A DNA stretch of 64,000 nt from contig CM053256.1 of assembly GCA_028583405.1 (NCBI GenBank), forward strand, positions 22,231,325 through 22,295,324, read 5' to 3'. The position numbers were made by a program, and so were the translations under genes. Under the pieces are notes generated by a model, which had not been told where the DNA came from, did no database searches, and was given only the letters and a program-made list of their open reading frames with translations. Numbering within the stretch: position 1 is the stretch's first letter; the number at the start of each line of letters is the position of its first letter. Below, piece after piece: positions 1 through 11,660 of the stretch. The stretch comes from Pogonophryne albipinna (Eukaryota > Chordata > Actinopteri > Perciformes > Artedidraconidae).

Positions 1-547
1 ATATTTCACATCATTAATCAGAATCTACAAAGTAACTCAAATAAATGTAGTGGAGTAAAAATACCAGGTTCACCTCTGAATTGTAGTGGAGTAGAATTAC
101 AAAGTAACAATGAGCTGTCATGTGGGTATATATTAATGCTGCACATTATGGACACAAGCGATTTTCACCCATTTATTAATTATATGTTTTACATTTGATA
201 ACACCAATGTGTTTAATACTGGCAACTTCTAATTGTGGGAAAAACGAAAACGTTCAGTAGAGACGTCCCATAGAACATGTTGCGAAACACAATAGCCAGC
301 GTGTAGTTCCAATCCCAGAGCTTGAAGATTAATCACGGGGACAGTAGTCCTAAACGATAGCTGGGGATTATGGGTAGTGTAGTGTCTTCGGCCATCCTAA
401 ACTCAGAAATGTTTTTCGGATTTTACATGGCATTAACACCATATCCCTACATGCATTGCGGCTAAAACATCCAATCAGCGAGCTTAAACCAAAGCTGAGG
501 ATCTTGGGTAATCAGTTCAGTGGCTGTGTATCGCAATGATGCTCGAA
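1..547. other. Non-coding flank, partly repeat
   Basis: I see no gene here. The stretch at about 440-490, with 'gcattgcggctaaa' and 'catccaatca', closely matches 52590-52645. It is therefore probably the left part of the same dispersed repeat annotated from 548. The first 240 bases look unique. Confidence 0.5.
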
Positions 548-1077
548 ATGTCCCTTATAGGCCTACGTCTGTTTCCGGTTATTTTGATTTTGAAATTCAG
601 TTCCTGACGGACGCCAAAAATGCCAGATATTATGGAATTAAACAAATAAATAAAAACAAGGATAATTGTGTGTTATTGGTGAGTAAATAACAGTGTGTTA
701 TTTAGAAAATAATAACAAATTAGAAGGAAAAAAAGATTTTAAAAAATACAGATTTCAGTTTTCTGAGGCTCTGAGCCCCATTTATTTTCCTCACAGACGA
801 CAAAAAAAGTCCGACATTATACGATTTAAAATAAAAACAATAATCGTGGCTTGAAATTTAGTAAGAACAGGTTTTTATGAACCCCACAGCTTCCGGTCTT
901 CCAAGACCCGAACGGACAAAAAGACGTGCTGCAGGCACGAAACATACTACCAATAGAAATACATTGCTTTTAAAATCGTTCTGTGTGACACAAAAAAAAG
1001 GGGGAAATCGTGTTGTGAACACGAATCAATAGATTAAATGTCGTGACTATAACACGAAATGCCGTGAGACTGGGTTG
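548..1077. repeat. Unclassified dispersed repeat, copy 1
   Basis: This block matches 15101-15627 nearly end to end. Both begin with ATGTCCCTTATAGGCCTACG and end with GTGAGACTGGGTTG. Related ends lie at about 52702-52715 and 53279-53292, and an inverted-repeat version is at 59129-59601. No long ORF in it resembles a known protein, so the class is unknown; the shared terminus suggests a DNA element or MITE. Copy 1 extends further left than copy 2. Confidence 0.7.
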
Positions 1078-1229
1078 TCCATTTAGGTAGTATAATAAAC
1101 CCAGTACCAATCTCCGGAAAACAGTGGGCATATTAGCTAAAGCTGATTCAGAAGCTTGGCTACAAGTTTGCGTGTGCATACAGCCTTTGTTTCTTTTTAT
1201 ATTGCAAAACATGTCAAACAGTCTGATTC

Positions 1230-3180
1230 TTAACCTCTTAAGCCCGAAGGTCCCCCCAGTGGACCCCCCCCACAGTTTTTTTTCGAGACTATGTCTCAGG
1301 GCTTCTTAACATTTATGAAACTATTAATGTTTCATACCCTTTTAAAGATAAGAAACTCCGCTAACTGACAATAAGAACAATTTTTAGCTAAAAAAAACAC
1401 AAGAGTAATACCAAGCCTTTGAATTAGCATTGAGCGAAAAAATGCTAACTAATGCTAACGCTTTTTTACACAGAACTCACGGTAGAAATGCCCTTATTAC
1501 TATCTTAACTGCACAAACAAGATATACGATTTAAAGCTGAGACTCCACAGATTCCAGACATGTAATATCATCACTGTACGACCCCAAATTGCGGAGCTAT
1601 CAGCCAGAAAAGAGAAAGTAAACAATAATCAAATAATTTCGTCTTACCTTTTTTGATTTGTGATCAAAAATTGTATTCACCGGAATAAAAACGCCGCTCA
1701 AGGTTAATCCAATGTCTTTGTGTCACGTAGAAATTTTGACTGATAATCCATCATCATATTTATGGCAATATACTGGGTATAAAGTTTTGCAGTCCAGGCG
1801 TGCACTTTCAGATATGCTTTGTTCGCTTCTCTATTACGTCCGCTATGGTAATGTTTACGTGGATTTGGGAACTGCCCATCGATTCTATTGGTTCTGATGG
1901 TTAAGAAAAAGGTGTAAATCACACGAATCGACCAATGGGTTCCAGAGATATGGTCCTGCGTAAAGTATAAAGAATGCCAGCCAGTTTAAGTACATTACGC
2001 AGCCGACTTCATTTATTGTTTACTACGTAACAGCAGGCATTGCAGCAGGGCCCAGAGCACACGGAGCACAGAGCGGACAGCAGATAACGGAATTGCAGTT
2101 TTAATGCTTATAGATTATCAGAACATTTCAAAGGGGACACAGCCACATTGGATATTAACCTATGGATTAACTACATCATCGTTTTTATCGTTTTAATGCC
2201 ATTGAAGACCAGTTTAGACCAGACAAAGAGGAAGGTGAGCCATGTTAGCCTAGCGCATGTTAGTACCTAGCGCCACTTGTTTTGATGTACGTTTTTGTTG
2301 ATAATGTCGCGAGTTTGTATCTTTCAGTGTTGAGGTGGGCACCGTTAGATTCTGTGTCTTTACGATCATAAACGATGTGTTGGATGTGCAGCTAGTAGTG
2401 ATTTTCGGTGCAGTAATAGGTTAGCATTTTTAGCTCGGGGCTAATTCAGAGGCTCACTGTTAGCATTGTGTGTTTTTTTTGAAAAAAAAAATGAAAAAGA
2501 TCAGTTAAATTAGTTTTTTCCCGTTATATGGATATAACATATTCATAGTTTATTAAATAGTAAGGTTCCTTAGACGTTGTTTCCTGCAAATGACGCGATT
2601 TCGGTCCGTGGGGCCTAAGAGGATAACAGAGTATGTTTTTATATTTTATTTTTTTCACAACAGTTGTATTTGGATGGAATGAATACCTATAGTGATAATT
2701 CAAAGTAATAAAATGATTTTTACAGTGAAAAAGTTCAAATGGAACTGATGGTTCCCAAATTACCCAGAGGTGAGTCCGCCTGGACTTTATTTTTCTAAAC
2801 CTCTCTAAAAAGGTCAAATTTCACTTGTTTTGCATCAATCTTGATACAGGGTACTTATTATATGTTATAGTTTGGATTCCTAAAGCTTTTAGTCTACTAA
2901 GCCATCATTCAAGGGTGGTTTTTACTATAAGTAATGTTTTTTTTTTTTAGGCGGACATTAGAATTTACATGTTTTTACTATGTTCCATCTGAATTTACTT
3001 TAAAATAAACACATCTATATTGATTCTGACACTTCTACATCCAACTCACAGATGTAACCTTGCTTTGAGAGAAAGGATTATTAATTTACCCCTTTTAGAA
3101 GTGAAGATATAGTCTTTGTTGTGTTAGTGGCATTTTCGAGCCTGAAACCTGAAAAACAGGCTCAGGGCTTAAGAGGTTAA
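1230..3180. mobile_element. piggyBac-like non-autonomous element (TTAA target sites)
   Basis: The left end reads TTAACCTCTTAAGCCC and the right end GGGCTTAAGAGGTTAA, a perfect 16-base inverted match including TTAA on both sides. PiggyBac elements duplicate TTAA and have short CC...GG termini, so this is the best class. The 1.94 kb interior has no transposase ORF. Around 2201-2235 an ATG opens 13 codons that stop at a good splice donor (gaag/gtgagc), perhaps the relic of a first exon; this is weak. The rest is AT-rich and featureless. Confidence 0.65.
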
Positions 3181-3350
3181 AGGGAAATAATGACTTTTGA
3201 TTCCTTGTCTCATTCAGTAGACAGTAAAAGACATAGAACAATCTGACAATGACTCACGGGAAAAGCATAACTTAAATAGAATGTGAACTAATGAGGGGAT
3301 TAAGTGCAGGTGTGCAACAGGTCAGATGGTTGGTGGGCTGATGGGGAACA
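3181..3350 (-). repeat. Dispersed repeat, part 1 of 2 (split by the 4.4 kb insertion)
   Basis: Together with 7734-7880 this forms one unit on the minus strand, interrupted by the long-inverted-repeat element. The flank composition (cacctgtt..., tcccc, ...gtgagtcattgtc) resembles a repeat I have seen often in fish DNA, but I cannot name the family. No coding potential. Confidence 0.4.
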
Positions 3351-3733
3351 TACGGTGGCCGGCAGGTGCAAAAGCTGCACAACGGCCCAAAACGCATACA
3401 TAAGCAGGAAACACCTGCAAATAATGAAATGAAAAACAAACAAACCCCGAAAACAAATGCAACAAAAATACGCTGCAATTACCAAAACGATATGCAAAGT
3501 CCAAAGCACGTACAAATCCCAAAACACATTAAAAAAAAAACATAACGGAAGTGCTCCAGGCCTCTAGGGGGCGTGCTACGTGGAACAGATTGATGTATGA
3601 CCAGACTTAGAGAGAACGAGCAAGAGTGATGGAAATCGGAGGAAAGAAAGTTCATTTAAGTGGAGAAAAATATAAGAAGGTACGTTTTGTTTTTATACAT
3701 AGAGCGTCATATTTATATAGCTAGCGTTAGCGT
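3351..3733 (+). repeat. Left long terminal inverted repeat
   Basis: Inverted partner of 7298-7733. The arms share the tip, the GCGTGCTACGTGGAACAGAT-type block and the 'gctagcgttagc' inner end. Similarity is imperfect, with many small indels in the (T/G)-rich middle, so the element is not very young. Confidence 0.7.
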
Positions 3734-5063
3734 GCCTAACCACTACACCAGCTGAGGAGAGCTTCACGTGAAGAGAAGATAAAGTGAGGGAAGAACATTG
3801 TTAAAAGAGATGACAAATCGAGTGCAGGCAAATAACACGGGCCATAGTGAGTACCGCGGAAAAAGGACATTTGAATTCTTAGCAGTTTGTTTATATGTAT
3901 GCATTTGTGTATAGATGTTGCAACTATACAGAGCCTTAGCAATTGCCTGTAACTATGGTCATGCTAATAAAGCTATTAAGGCGAGACACGGCAGGCAAAA
4001 ACACCGTTTTTCAAGTACTGGTCAATTTTGAGATTTTGTGCTATTTTGATTCTATAACATGTTTTCTTTCAGGCTTTTGGAAGGAAAACGTACAAAATAC
4101 ACATTTAAGTGTTTATTTTACTATAGTTTGTCTATTTGTGTCTGTAGATTTCTCCTAAATTCACCAAAAGTTAGCATTCTAACGTAACATAAAGTACCGC
4201 GACCGCTGTGTGCACCATGTCATCAGAGATATCGTTGGAAAGCTGTGTCTCTCCTGCACAATCTCATCGGATCCAAATATGGTCATTTCCTTTGTATCAG
4301 CAACCAATCGTGAAAGCACAAAGGGGTCTTAAACCAAGAAACGAAATCTCATTGGCTGGTGTCAATTTCTGACAACGTGATTCGTTCAGATGCGTCACGT
4401 GGTGTGCTAAAACACTTCCTGGTTAGCTTTCCGCTAGAAATTGAAATCTCAAAATAGCAAAAGAACGGCGAAAAAAACGTTCACAGAGAAGAAAACAACA
4501 ATTGTCACTTGCACGAAGCAAGGTTATACAAAAAACAAATGTCCGAACATGAAATACCTTCACGGAGTGCGTCGATGCGCAAGCTATCATCCAGAGAACA
4601 GGAGGGTTTAGCTAGCGCCTCACTGCAATCTTTAAAGGTCGTTTTCTCAAAATGAGTTTTTTCTCCTACTCTGAGTTCGAAATTTCAACTTCAGTAGCAC
4701 GTAGATACACCAAACCTTCCAGTTATATTCCTATCAATATTATGAAGGCTTTTACAGAAGGGTTTGTTCATATATCATTCATAGCCTGAATTATACAACA
4801 TTGTATACCTAAAAACATGGTGAAAATTGATATTTTAGGGCTGTTGACAGTATTAAAAAGAGATATCCAATATCCCTTCTGTAAATATGTGCATATTTAA
4901 TGAGATAATGGGTAATTTGCATATTTAAACATGCTATTTCAGAAAACTTGTAATACAAAAAACAATTGCCTTATTGTAAGTAATTAACTGGAGAAATTTC
5001 TAGCTGATACCTTTAAGTTAAAAAAATTACCCTATTCACCTGGGGTGTCTCGCCTTAAATTGA

Positions 5064-5190
<127 letters not shown>

Positions 5191-5407
5191 AAAATGTGAA
5201 GAGGGACAAAGTAATGACAGGAGAGTGGTTTGCATTAGACATGCTCAAGAACAAATATAGAGAAGACATTCAAGGAGAGAGAGACAGAACACAGATTCAA
5301 TGGTAAACATGATGTATCTTTCTATTTATTTAGCTAACCACTATTTAGACTGTGTTTTTGATTGACTTGATTAAATGGATTTACTACATCAATGTATGTC
5401 TTTTCAG

Positions 5408-5513
5408 GCTGCCATGTTTTGTCCTTTCTGTGGCCAACATCTGGGGACAGTTCAAGTGTTCTGTGGCTCCTGTGGCAAAAATGTACCGTTTTTGGCAGAA
5501 GTTGAACACAACA
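5408..5513 (+). pseudogene. Putative start exon of a zinc-ribbon protein, inside the 4.4 kb element
   Basis: A consensus acceptor (tcttttcag) precedes 5408 and a consensus donor (GTAAGT) follows 5513. The ATG at 5414 opens 33 codons plus one base, starting M-F-C-P-F-C-G-Q and continuing to C-G-S-C-G-K. Cysteines at residues 3, 6, 17 and 20 make a CxxC...CxxC zinc ribbon. Several multi-copy fish proteins begin with such a ribbon; from memory these include G2E3-like ligases, but I cannot verify that here. No further plus-strand exon is visible, so the gene is incomplete or rearranged. The HECT exon 350 bp downstream is on the opposite strand. Confidence 0.5.
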
Positions 5514-5849
5514 GTAAGTTCACTTTTTTTTTATTGTATCTGTTTCAAATGCAAGAAATAAGAATTCAACACACTACTTGTTTAGAATACTAATTGGCAG
5601 ATGCATACACTGTTATCAGCATGAAGGACAAATGTTTTCATTGTCTGTTTATGTGAAATATGTAGAAGCCATCATTAAATTGTAGACCAATGCATGATTA
5701 AATACACAAAACAGCTTATATTATACATTCATAATGTTTATTAGTTCTATCTTTATAGAGAAAATTATACATTTAGAATCAGATTTTGAGACAGTGAGCG
5801 GCTGAGAAAGTCACACCGCCATGGGGCACAAACAGTTGCTATGACATGA

Positions 5850-6111
5850 TGTTTTCTTCGCATTCTAAGGCATTCCATAAGGAGGGTCAGGAACTCACGC
5901 TTGGGACCACCAGTGTCCACTCAATCCTCAGTTTGTCCCTCATCATCAGTGAACTTAACTGACGTCGAATGAGAGGGATCGAACGAGGCACCTTTGAAGC
6001 CGCGGATTGCTCCATGCCATACATTGGCTCTATTAATATTGAACCTGCTGCAAGACGTATTTGTTATTTTTGCAAAGAGTTCTGCAACAATGTCCTCCAC
6101 AGTCAGGTATT
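5850..6111 (-). pseudogene. Broken HECT-domain exon (G2E3-like E3 ubiquitin ligase fragment)
   Basis: Read on the minus strand from an acceptor-like cacag just above 6111, the frame encodes about 85 residues. They include V-W-H-G-A-I-R-G-F-K, then V-K-F-T-D-D, D-T-G-G-P-K-R-E-F and L-T-L-L-M. This matches the start of a HECT domain (VKF...DxGGPxREFxxLLM), the catalytic fold that passes ubiquitin via a C-terminal cysteine. That cysteine region is absent. An in-frame TGA sits just before the V-D-T-G-G motif (about 5922-5924), and similarity fades after L-L-M-E-C-L. It is too interrupted for an ATG-based ORF search to find. Possible further minus-strand exons with splice signals lie at about 6701-6766 and 6870-6905. 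Dead as it stands. Confidence 0.6.
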
Positions 6112-7297
6112 CTGTGCTGGGAAAGACACACTGATGTACTGTAATATTATATGATGAAGCTAGTAATAAGATTTACTGTATAGAATAGAAAAATTAAGTG
6201 GTAATAGTAACAATTAATACCTTTGCTCCATTTTGTCTTCTGGCTCAGACTGGCTATCAATAATGATAAGTGCATACACATTTGTGTAGTTGCTGCAATG
6301 AGAAGACAGTTGAATAATTACTTTCAAATACATAATATATGCATGACAGTCATATTTACAAAAGGATGTCGATCCTCTTCCTGTTTTTTTTCTTCAATAC
6401 ATTGGGTTCTAAACTGACAACAGCACTTTTGGCATACTCCTGCACAATCCTTGTAAACATTTGAAATGGATGCAAGAAACAATATCTGATCTTTGAAAAA
6501 TATTTGTGGGTGTTTTTTGTATCGTCTTCACTAAGATGTCAGATGTTGTGGGTGTCATTTGGAAATGTATAAAAGTATAATTGTTCTGCTTCCTGGCAAT
6601 GTTACCCACTGTGATTGGAGGCTATACAAACAAACACATGTACAAATAAAGATACACACCAAACAACTGTGTCACGATGCAACTGTCAACATCGTTTACC
6701 TGTAGAAGTTGTTCTGACCCGGGGCAGACTGGACCTCTTCCTGGAATGGGGTTGGTTCTCCATCCTATTTTTAACCAGGAAATAAGTGCACACAACGGTA
6801 TTTATTGATTTCATGTTCACAAATTCAAACCTACATGGTATAATTACATTTTTAATTAGTCTTACCCGATCAGACGCTGGTTGTGGGTGCCTGAGAGGTC
6901 TGATAAAGGTAAACAGAAAATATATTCAAACTACTGTACTGTCAAAACATTCTGCTTCTTGTGGCACAACATAATATGTTGACAATGTTTTATTTTACCC
7001 TGGCAAACTGTTGTCCATTCTTGGAGTGCTCACTTTTTGAACATTTGGAATGTCTCACACCTGCATACACACAAATGACTGAAATAAAAATAAATTCACT
7101 TTAATTAAGAATAAATGCCACGATAAATCCAAACTGACCCAGGTACATTATATTGTTGTCCTTTAACTCTCACATTATGATTTACATTGGGGCACAATAA
7201 ACCAACTCCTCTCTGCACCTATAATATGATGTCAAGAGTTACATTTAGGTGCACAGTGCTGTCTCTTGACTTGCAAGCTCTTTTACCAAACAAGCTA

Positions 7298-7733
7298 ACG
7301 CTAGCTGGGTAAATATGACGCTCTTTGTATCAAAACAAAACAAAACGTACCTTCTTATATATCGACTTTTTCCACTTCGATCAACTTTGTTTCCTTCGGC
7401 TTCAATTTGTATCACTCTCGTTCGTTCTCTCTATGTCTGGTCAGACATCAATCTGTTCCACGTAGCGCGCCCCCTAGAGGCCTGGAGCACTGTGTGTTTT
7501 TGGGTTTGTATGTGTTTTGGGGTTTGTATGTGTTTTTGACTTTGCAGCGTTTTTCTGTTGGGTTTGTTTTTGGGGTTTGTGTATTGTATTTAGTTTGCAT
7601 CATTTCTGTAAATGCACCGTTTTTTGGTTATATTTAGGATTTGTTTGTTTTTCATTTCAGGATTGGCAGCTGTTTCCTGCTTATGTATGCGTTTTTGGCC
7701 GTTTTTCCGCGTTTGCACCTGCCGGCCACCGTA
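7298..7733 (-). repeat. Right long terminal inverted repeat
   Basis: Inverted partner of the arm at 3351-3733; see the 4.4 kb element. It contains several TTTTGGGGTTTGTATG-like units absent or degenerate in the left arm, so the arms have diverged by repeat expansion as well as by point changes. Confidence 0.7.
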
Positions 7734-7880
7734 GAAACAGGTGAAACTAATTATGCCAGAACAGACACTCAGGAAAGCTGGAAAACACACAAACACAGGA
7801 AGTAAAAACAGACTTGATACCGATTTAGAAAACTTCAAAAATAAAACACGAAACAGATCAACTGAAAAAAAATAGGATCA
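7734..7880 (-). repeat. Dispersed repeat, part 2 of 2
   Basis: Continues the repeat at 3181-3350 once the 4.4 kb insertion is removed (…gggaaca then gaaacaggtgaaac…). Class unknown. Confidence 0.4.
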
Positions 7881-8280
7881 CGACAGTTTGCACAGAATTA
7901 AGTCGGGTATCTGGAGTATCTACCAACTGGGAAGTAATGTACCCTACACACGTTTCCGTTGCATGCTTCAACGGAGACGCTTCCCATTCACTTTAAATGG
8001 GGTGACGTCACACTTTGCCGAACTGCATTGTGGTTCCGTTGCTTCGCTTTGCCTCCGTTGCTCACGCTGAAAGTTGAGAAAGTGAAACTTTTCAAGCGTC
8101 GACGGAAGCGCCCAGCCAATCAAATCATATGCCAGTACAAGCTCTAGCCAATCAAACCACGGGGCGAGAGATTAATGTGATTGGTTGTTGGTCGGGCCAG
8201 ACACGCCCACAGGCAAGCTTCAACGCGATGGAACCGTGTGTACCATACGTAAGACAATCAAATCTGTTTGTATGGGCTTC
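7881..8280. promoter_or_regulatory. GC-richer stretch with clustered CCAAT motifs
   Basis: CCAAT occurs in 'agccaatcaaatc' and 'agccaatcaaacc' and in reverse as 'gtgattggttg' between about 8110 and 8185, with a CRE-like TGACGTCA at about 8002-8009. Such clustering is typical of promoters, but no gene start is visible nearby. It may belong to a repeat. Confidence 0.25.
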
Positions 8281-8288
8281 CTTTATTG

Positions 8289-8769
8289 CAGGGGTGTCCA
8301 AACTAAGGCCCGGGGGCCAAATGCGGCCCGCGGACCATTTTGAATCGGCCCTCAGCAAATTCAAAAAGTATAATGGAATATGGCCCACAAATGAAAATTG
8401 TGCTTTTCTTATATTGTACTTCTTAAATATAAATGTAAAAATATATTACACAGTAGTATTAATGTGTTAATAAGACCATCTTTCAAATAAATTCAGCAAA
8501 TTAAAGTTGGAAACATTTCTTAGTTGATAAGAAAAAAGCCCAATGACTTATTTACATAACAAGCTTAAAACACACCCTTCCTATTTCCTCTTATTATATT
8601 CAATCCGAGGCTTCTGTTTTAAGGGATGAGCTGCCAACACTCACAAGCATCATTTACCTACATTTGATTGATTTTGCTAACTTATAACTGAACTTATGAG
8701 GCAATATACCTCTAGTGAGTGGCCCAGCCCTTCGTCTATTTTTCGGTGAAAAAAGTTTGGACACCCCTG
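8289..8769. mobile_element. hAT non-autonomous element
   Basis: Inverted ends CAGGGGTGTCCAAACT / AGTTTGGACACCCCTG are flanked by a perfect 8-bp duplication CTTTATTG (8281-8288 and 8770-8777), the hallmark of hAT transposition. Next to the left end is the 'ggcccg..ggcccgcgg' motif common in Charlie-type elements. The 481-bp interior is AT-rich with no transposase. Confidence 0.92.
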
Positions 8770-9196
8770 CTTTATTGACTTCAAGTATCAACCTGAAAAT
8801 GAGAACGATATTTCCCCAAAAATATATTTTGGCAGAATATTTTCTTTTCGTATTTGTTTTCCTTCTGTGGTCAGAAGATTCGTATAGAAAGTGGTGGATG
8901 AAGTATTCAGAAAAGAGGCAGAACATAAAAAGACTTCATTACAAAACTGATATTTTCAAATGTATGTACATGTAAAGGGGTATTATAATCAAAGGTAAAA
9001 GTAATATTTATGCTGAATAAAATATTGACAATTGAATAAGGACTGTTTTAATGCTGTGTTTATTTATGGTGTTTTATAGTTTAATATACAGTATAATGAT
9101 TCTTCATATTGCATACTGATCATTCAATGAAGTAAAAAGTATTATATTTCCCTCTGAAATGTAATGAGATAGAAGCATAAAGCAGAACATTACATA

Positions 9197-9569
9197 TTAA
9201 AGGTGGGGTATGTAAGTTTGAGAAACTGTCTCGAGATACACTTTTTGTTATATTCCATGGAATGCTCTTAACATCCCGATAGCAATGAATATCTTAAGTG
9301 CTTTGACAAAAAATCCATAAAAAAATGTCATCTGTGGAAGCCGTAGTACTGTAAAAAGCACAACCAATCATTTGAGCCGGCCCGGCTAAAGTAACTGGAT
9401 GGCCTACCTGCCTGTCAGCCTTCCATCTGTGCACAAACCTATCTCGTGCCCTCATTGGTCATATGCGTGTTCGTGTGTGTTGGAGGAGGGGCTCTGTAAG
9501 GAAGTGGCAGATGTTTTAATTCTAGCGCACTCGAGCTGGTTTCTACGAAATTACCTACCCCACCTTTAA
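9197..9569. mobile_element. MITE with TTAAAGGTGGGGTA ends
   Basis: Left end TTAAAGGTGGGGTATGTAA and right end TTACCTACCCCACCTTTAA are inverted with one mismatch in 19. TTAA at both tips may be the target duplication. Non-coding. I recall similar short elements as common in fish, but cannot name the family. Confidence 0.75.
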
Positions 9570-11479
9570 AATAAAAGTATAAAAGTACATACATATAAAA
9601 TAAAATGTTCTAGACCTTAAATTCCCTCAGTATTTAACAAGGAAGAAATGACATTTCCATTGTCCTTGTCAGCTGAATTCTAACAAAATCAAATGATTTA
9701 GCGCATACACATTAGATTAAATGTCTTGACAGAGACGTGTGGAAAAAATACAAGCATATTGCTTCCCAGCAATGATATGTTTCATGATGTATCCAAACAA
9801 ACATTGCATGTCTCCACTATATCATCCTTTAACTGCCTCCTCCCCCCTGCAGGAAACACAGAGAAAACCCAGTATCCTCAGCTGCTTTCATCCAGATTGA
9901 GTCAAGTTTCTCTTTGATGGGATAATGTAAATGTGTCATTTACACCTGTCTTGTCTTTTATCATGATAAAGCAGTTCATACTCTGGGAAAAGGGGGAAAG
10001 AGAAATGCAAGCAGTAGCTTCATTCATCGCCTGTCCTGTTTCATTCACACGCTTGTGATTCTCTATCATGCTCCTCTCAGCAGCCCGTCAAGAGGCCGGC
10101 TTGCATTGAAACAAATCTCTCATATTCTGCTTTTTGATTTCATTCTTTCTCCCTGTCGTCTCTCCTATTAGCTTATTCATTCTTCACATGTGACTGCCAG
10201 CCTGTTAAGGTCATATTAAACCAAAGCAATCCACTTTAAATGGTTATCTACGACGCGCATTAAAAAGCTCTTTGCTGCCCTTTAAATATTGTGATTGGGT
10301 TATAGGGGGGTCGCTGTTTCGGAGCGCTGATCGCTCTCCCAGGAGCCCGCTTCAGAATATAAATTGAGTAATATTATAAAGGCGGGCACTCCAGAAGGAC
10401 TGGGTAATGAATAGGATTCATGATCTGAGGAGGAACAGGAGGTCATGCAATGAAGTGAAATACTCTAATAACTCCAATCCAAACCCACTCAGATGATGAT
10501 ACATTAACTGAGAGACCCTTGTATTCCTGTTTTTTTTCTCTTACGTCGGACTATATGAGCATTACATCTATCCCGAAGCACTTGATGTGAAAAAAAGAAT
10601 GAAGAAAAAAAAAGCTGATCCGGGTGGTAATGGTTATTTAAAGTTCTCGTTTTGACTTTTACATCAAGGCCACCTACAACCGTAGTAAAGGGTCAGATCT
10701 GATCTCTGCAAATCTTGTAATCTCCTGGGATAACATTTATAAAAAAAAAAGCAGATTTGTATTGTATTTCAATTTCATGATCTTCTGCAAAACGTCTCAA
10801 GAAATGTACCAGGCAGATCAGACAAACAGATTACTCCCATGGAAGTCCTAAATACGAGATATTACGATTTTAATCCCACCGCGATTATGATTTTTTTTTT
10901 TGTTGCAAGGAATTACATTCATCATCTTACATAGTAAGCTGTGTGTATTTAAGGTGGATATTTTTGCATGTTATCCCTTCAGATCAAGACAAATCTGGTA
11001 GATGCTATCATTGGCATTATGGCCCTCTGCGTCTGACCTCTCTCACCAGTACCTGAGGATGACTGATGACATGTTATTTAACTGTGCCTGGCTGGGATTA
11101 ATAATAAAGCTTTGCTCCTCAGTCATAATGTATCTACAGGAATTATTGAAGCATTATTCAGTGGGCCTATGAAATGGCAATTTTTTTAATTTATTTACAT
11201 ATAACCAGGCTTCAGAAGTAAGGAAAAATATGGAAAGGTATTCTGTAATGTACTGTAGTTCGTTACAGGAACAAAAAAAGAAGAACTTTATGACATAAAA
11301 TAAGAGCATTATTTAAAAAATACATTAGAACTTTTAATTTAAACATTTTAAAACCTCACGCAATGGCCTCTATCGTGGTTGAAAGAAATGCTTTCACTGA
11401 ATGGAAATCCTTTCACTGAACGTGAACAACATCGCGGCATATTGCAAATCTCCGCAAAGCATGAAGATCAAAAATACAT
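9570..11479. other. Intergenic; candidate conserved non-coding block at about 10060-10560
   Basis: No gene, repeat or RNA is recognised. 10060-10560 has balanced composition, few simple runs and homeobox-like TTAAT/ATTAG words; it resembles vertebrate conserved non-coding elements, but this can only be shown by alignment. Confidence 0.3.
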
Positions 11480-11660
11480 AGTGATGTCATTATGTGACAG
11501 AAGAAAACGGAGTCCAATGGAGGCGTTTCAGGCAGGGGGGGAGTGTGTGCGAGAGAAACTCCCTCTGGAGGAAACAGTTAGTTTCTGCAGACCATTTACA
11601 TGCACAAAAGCCTATATAACGCACTACAAGAAAGGGAATAGCATAGTAAGGCCCCTTTAA
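11480..11660. repeat. Dispersed element, right-end fragment (family of 23288-24882)
   Basis: The right part matches 23550-23580 plus 23773-23845 and 24806-24882: gatgtcA…, aggcgtttc.ggcagg, gagtgtgtg, aaactccctct, then GCATAGTAAGGCCCCTTTAA. The left end is not identifiable. Confidence 0.6.
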
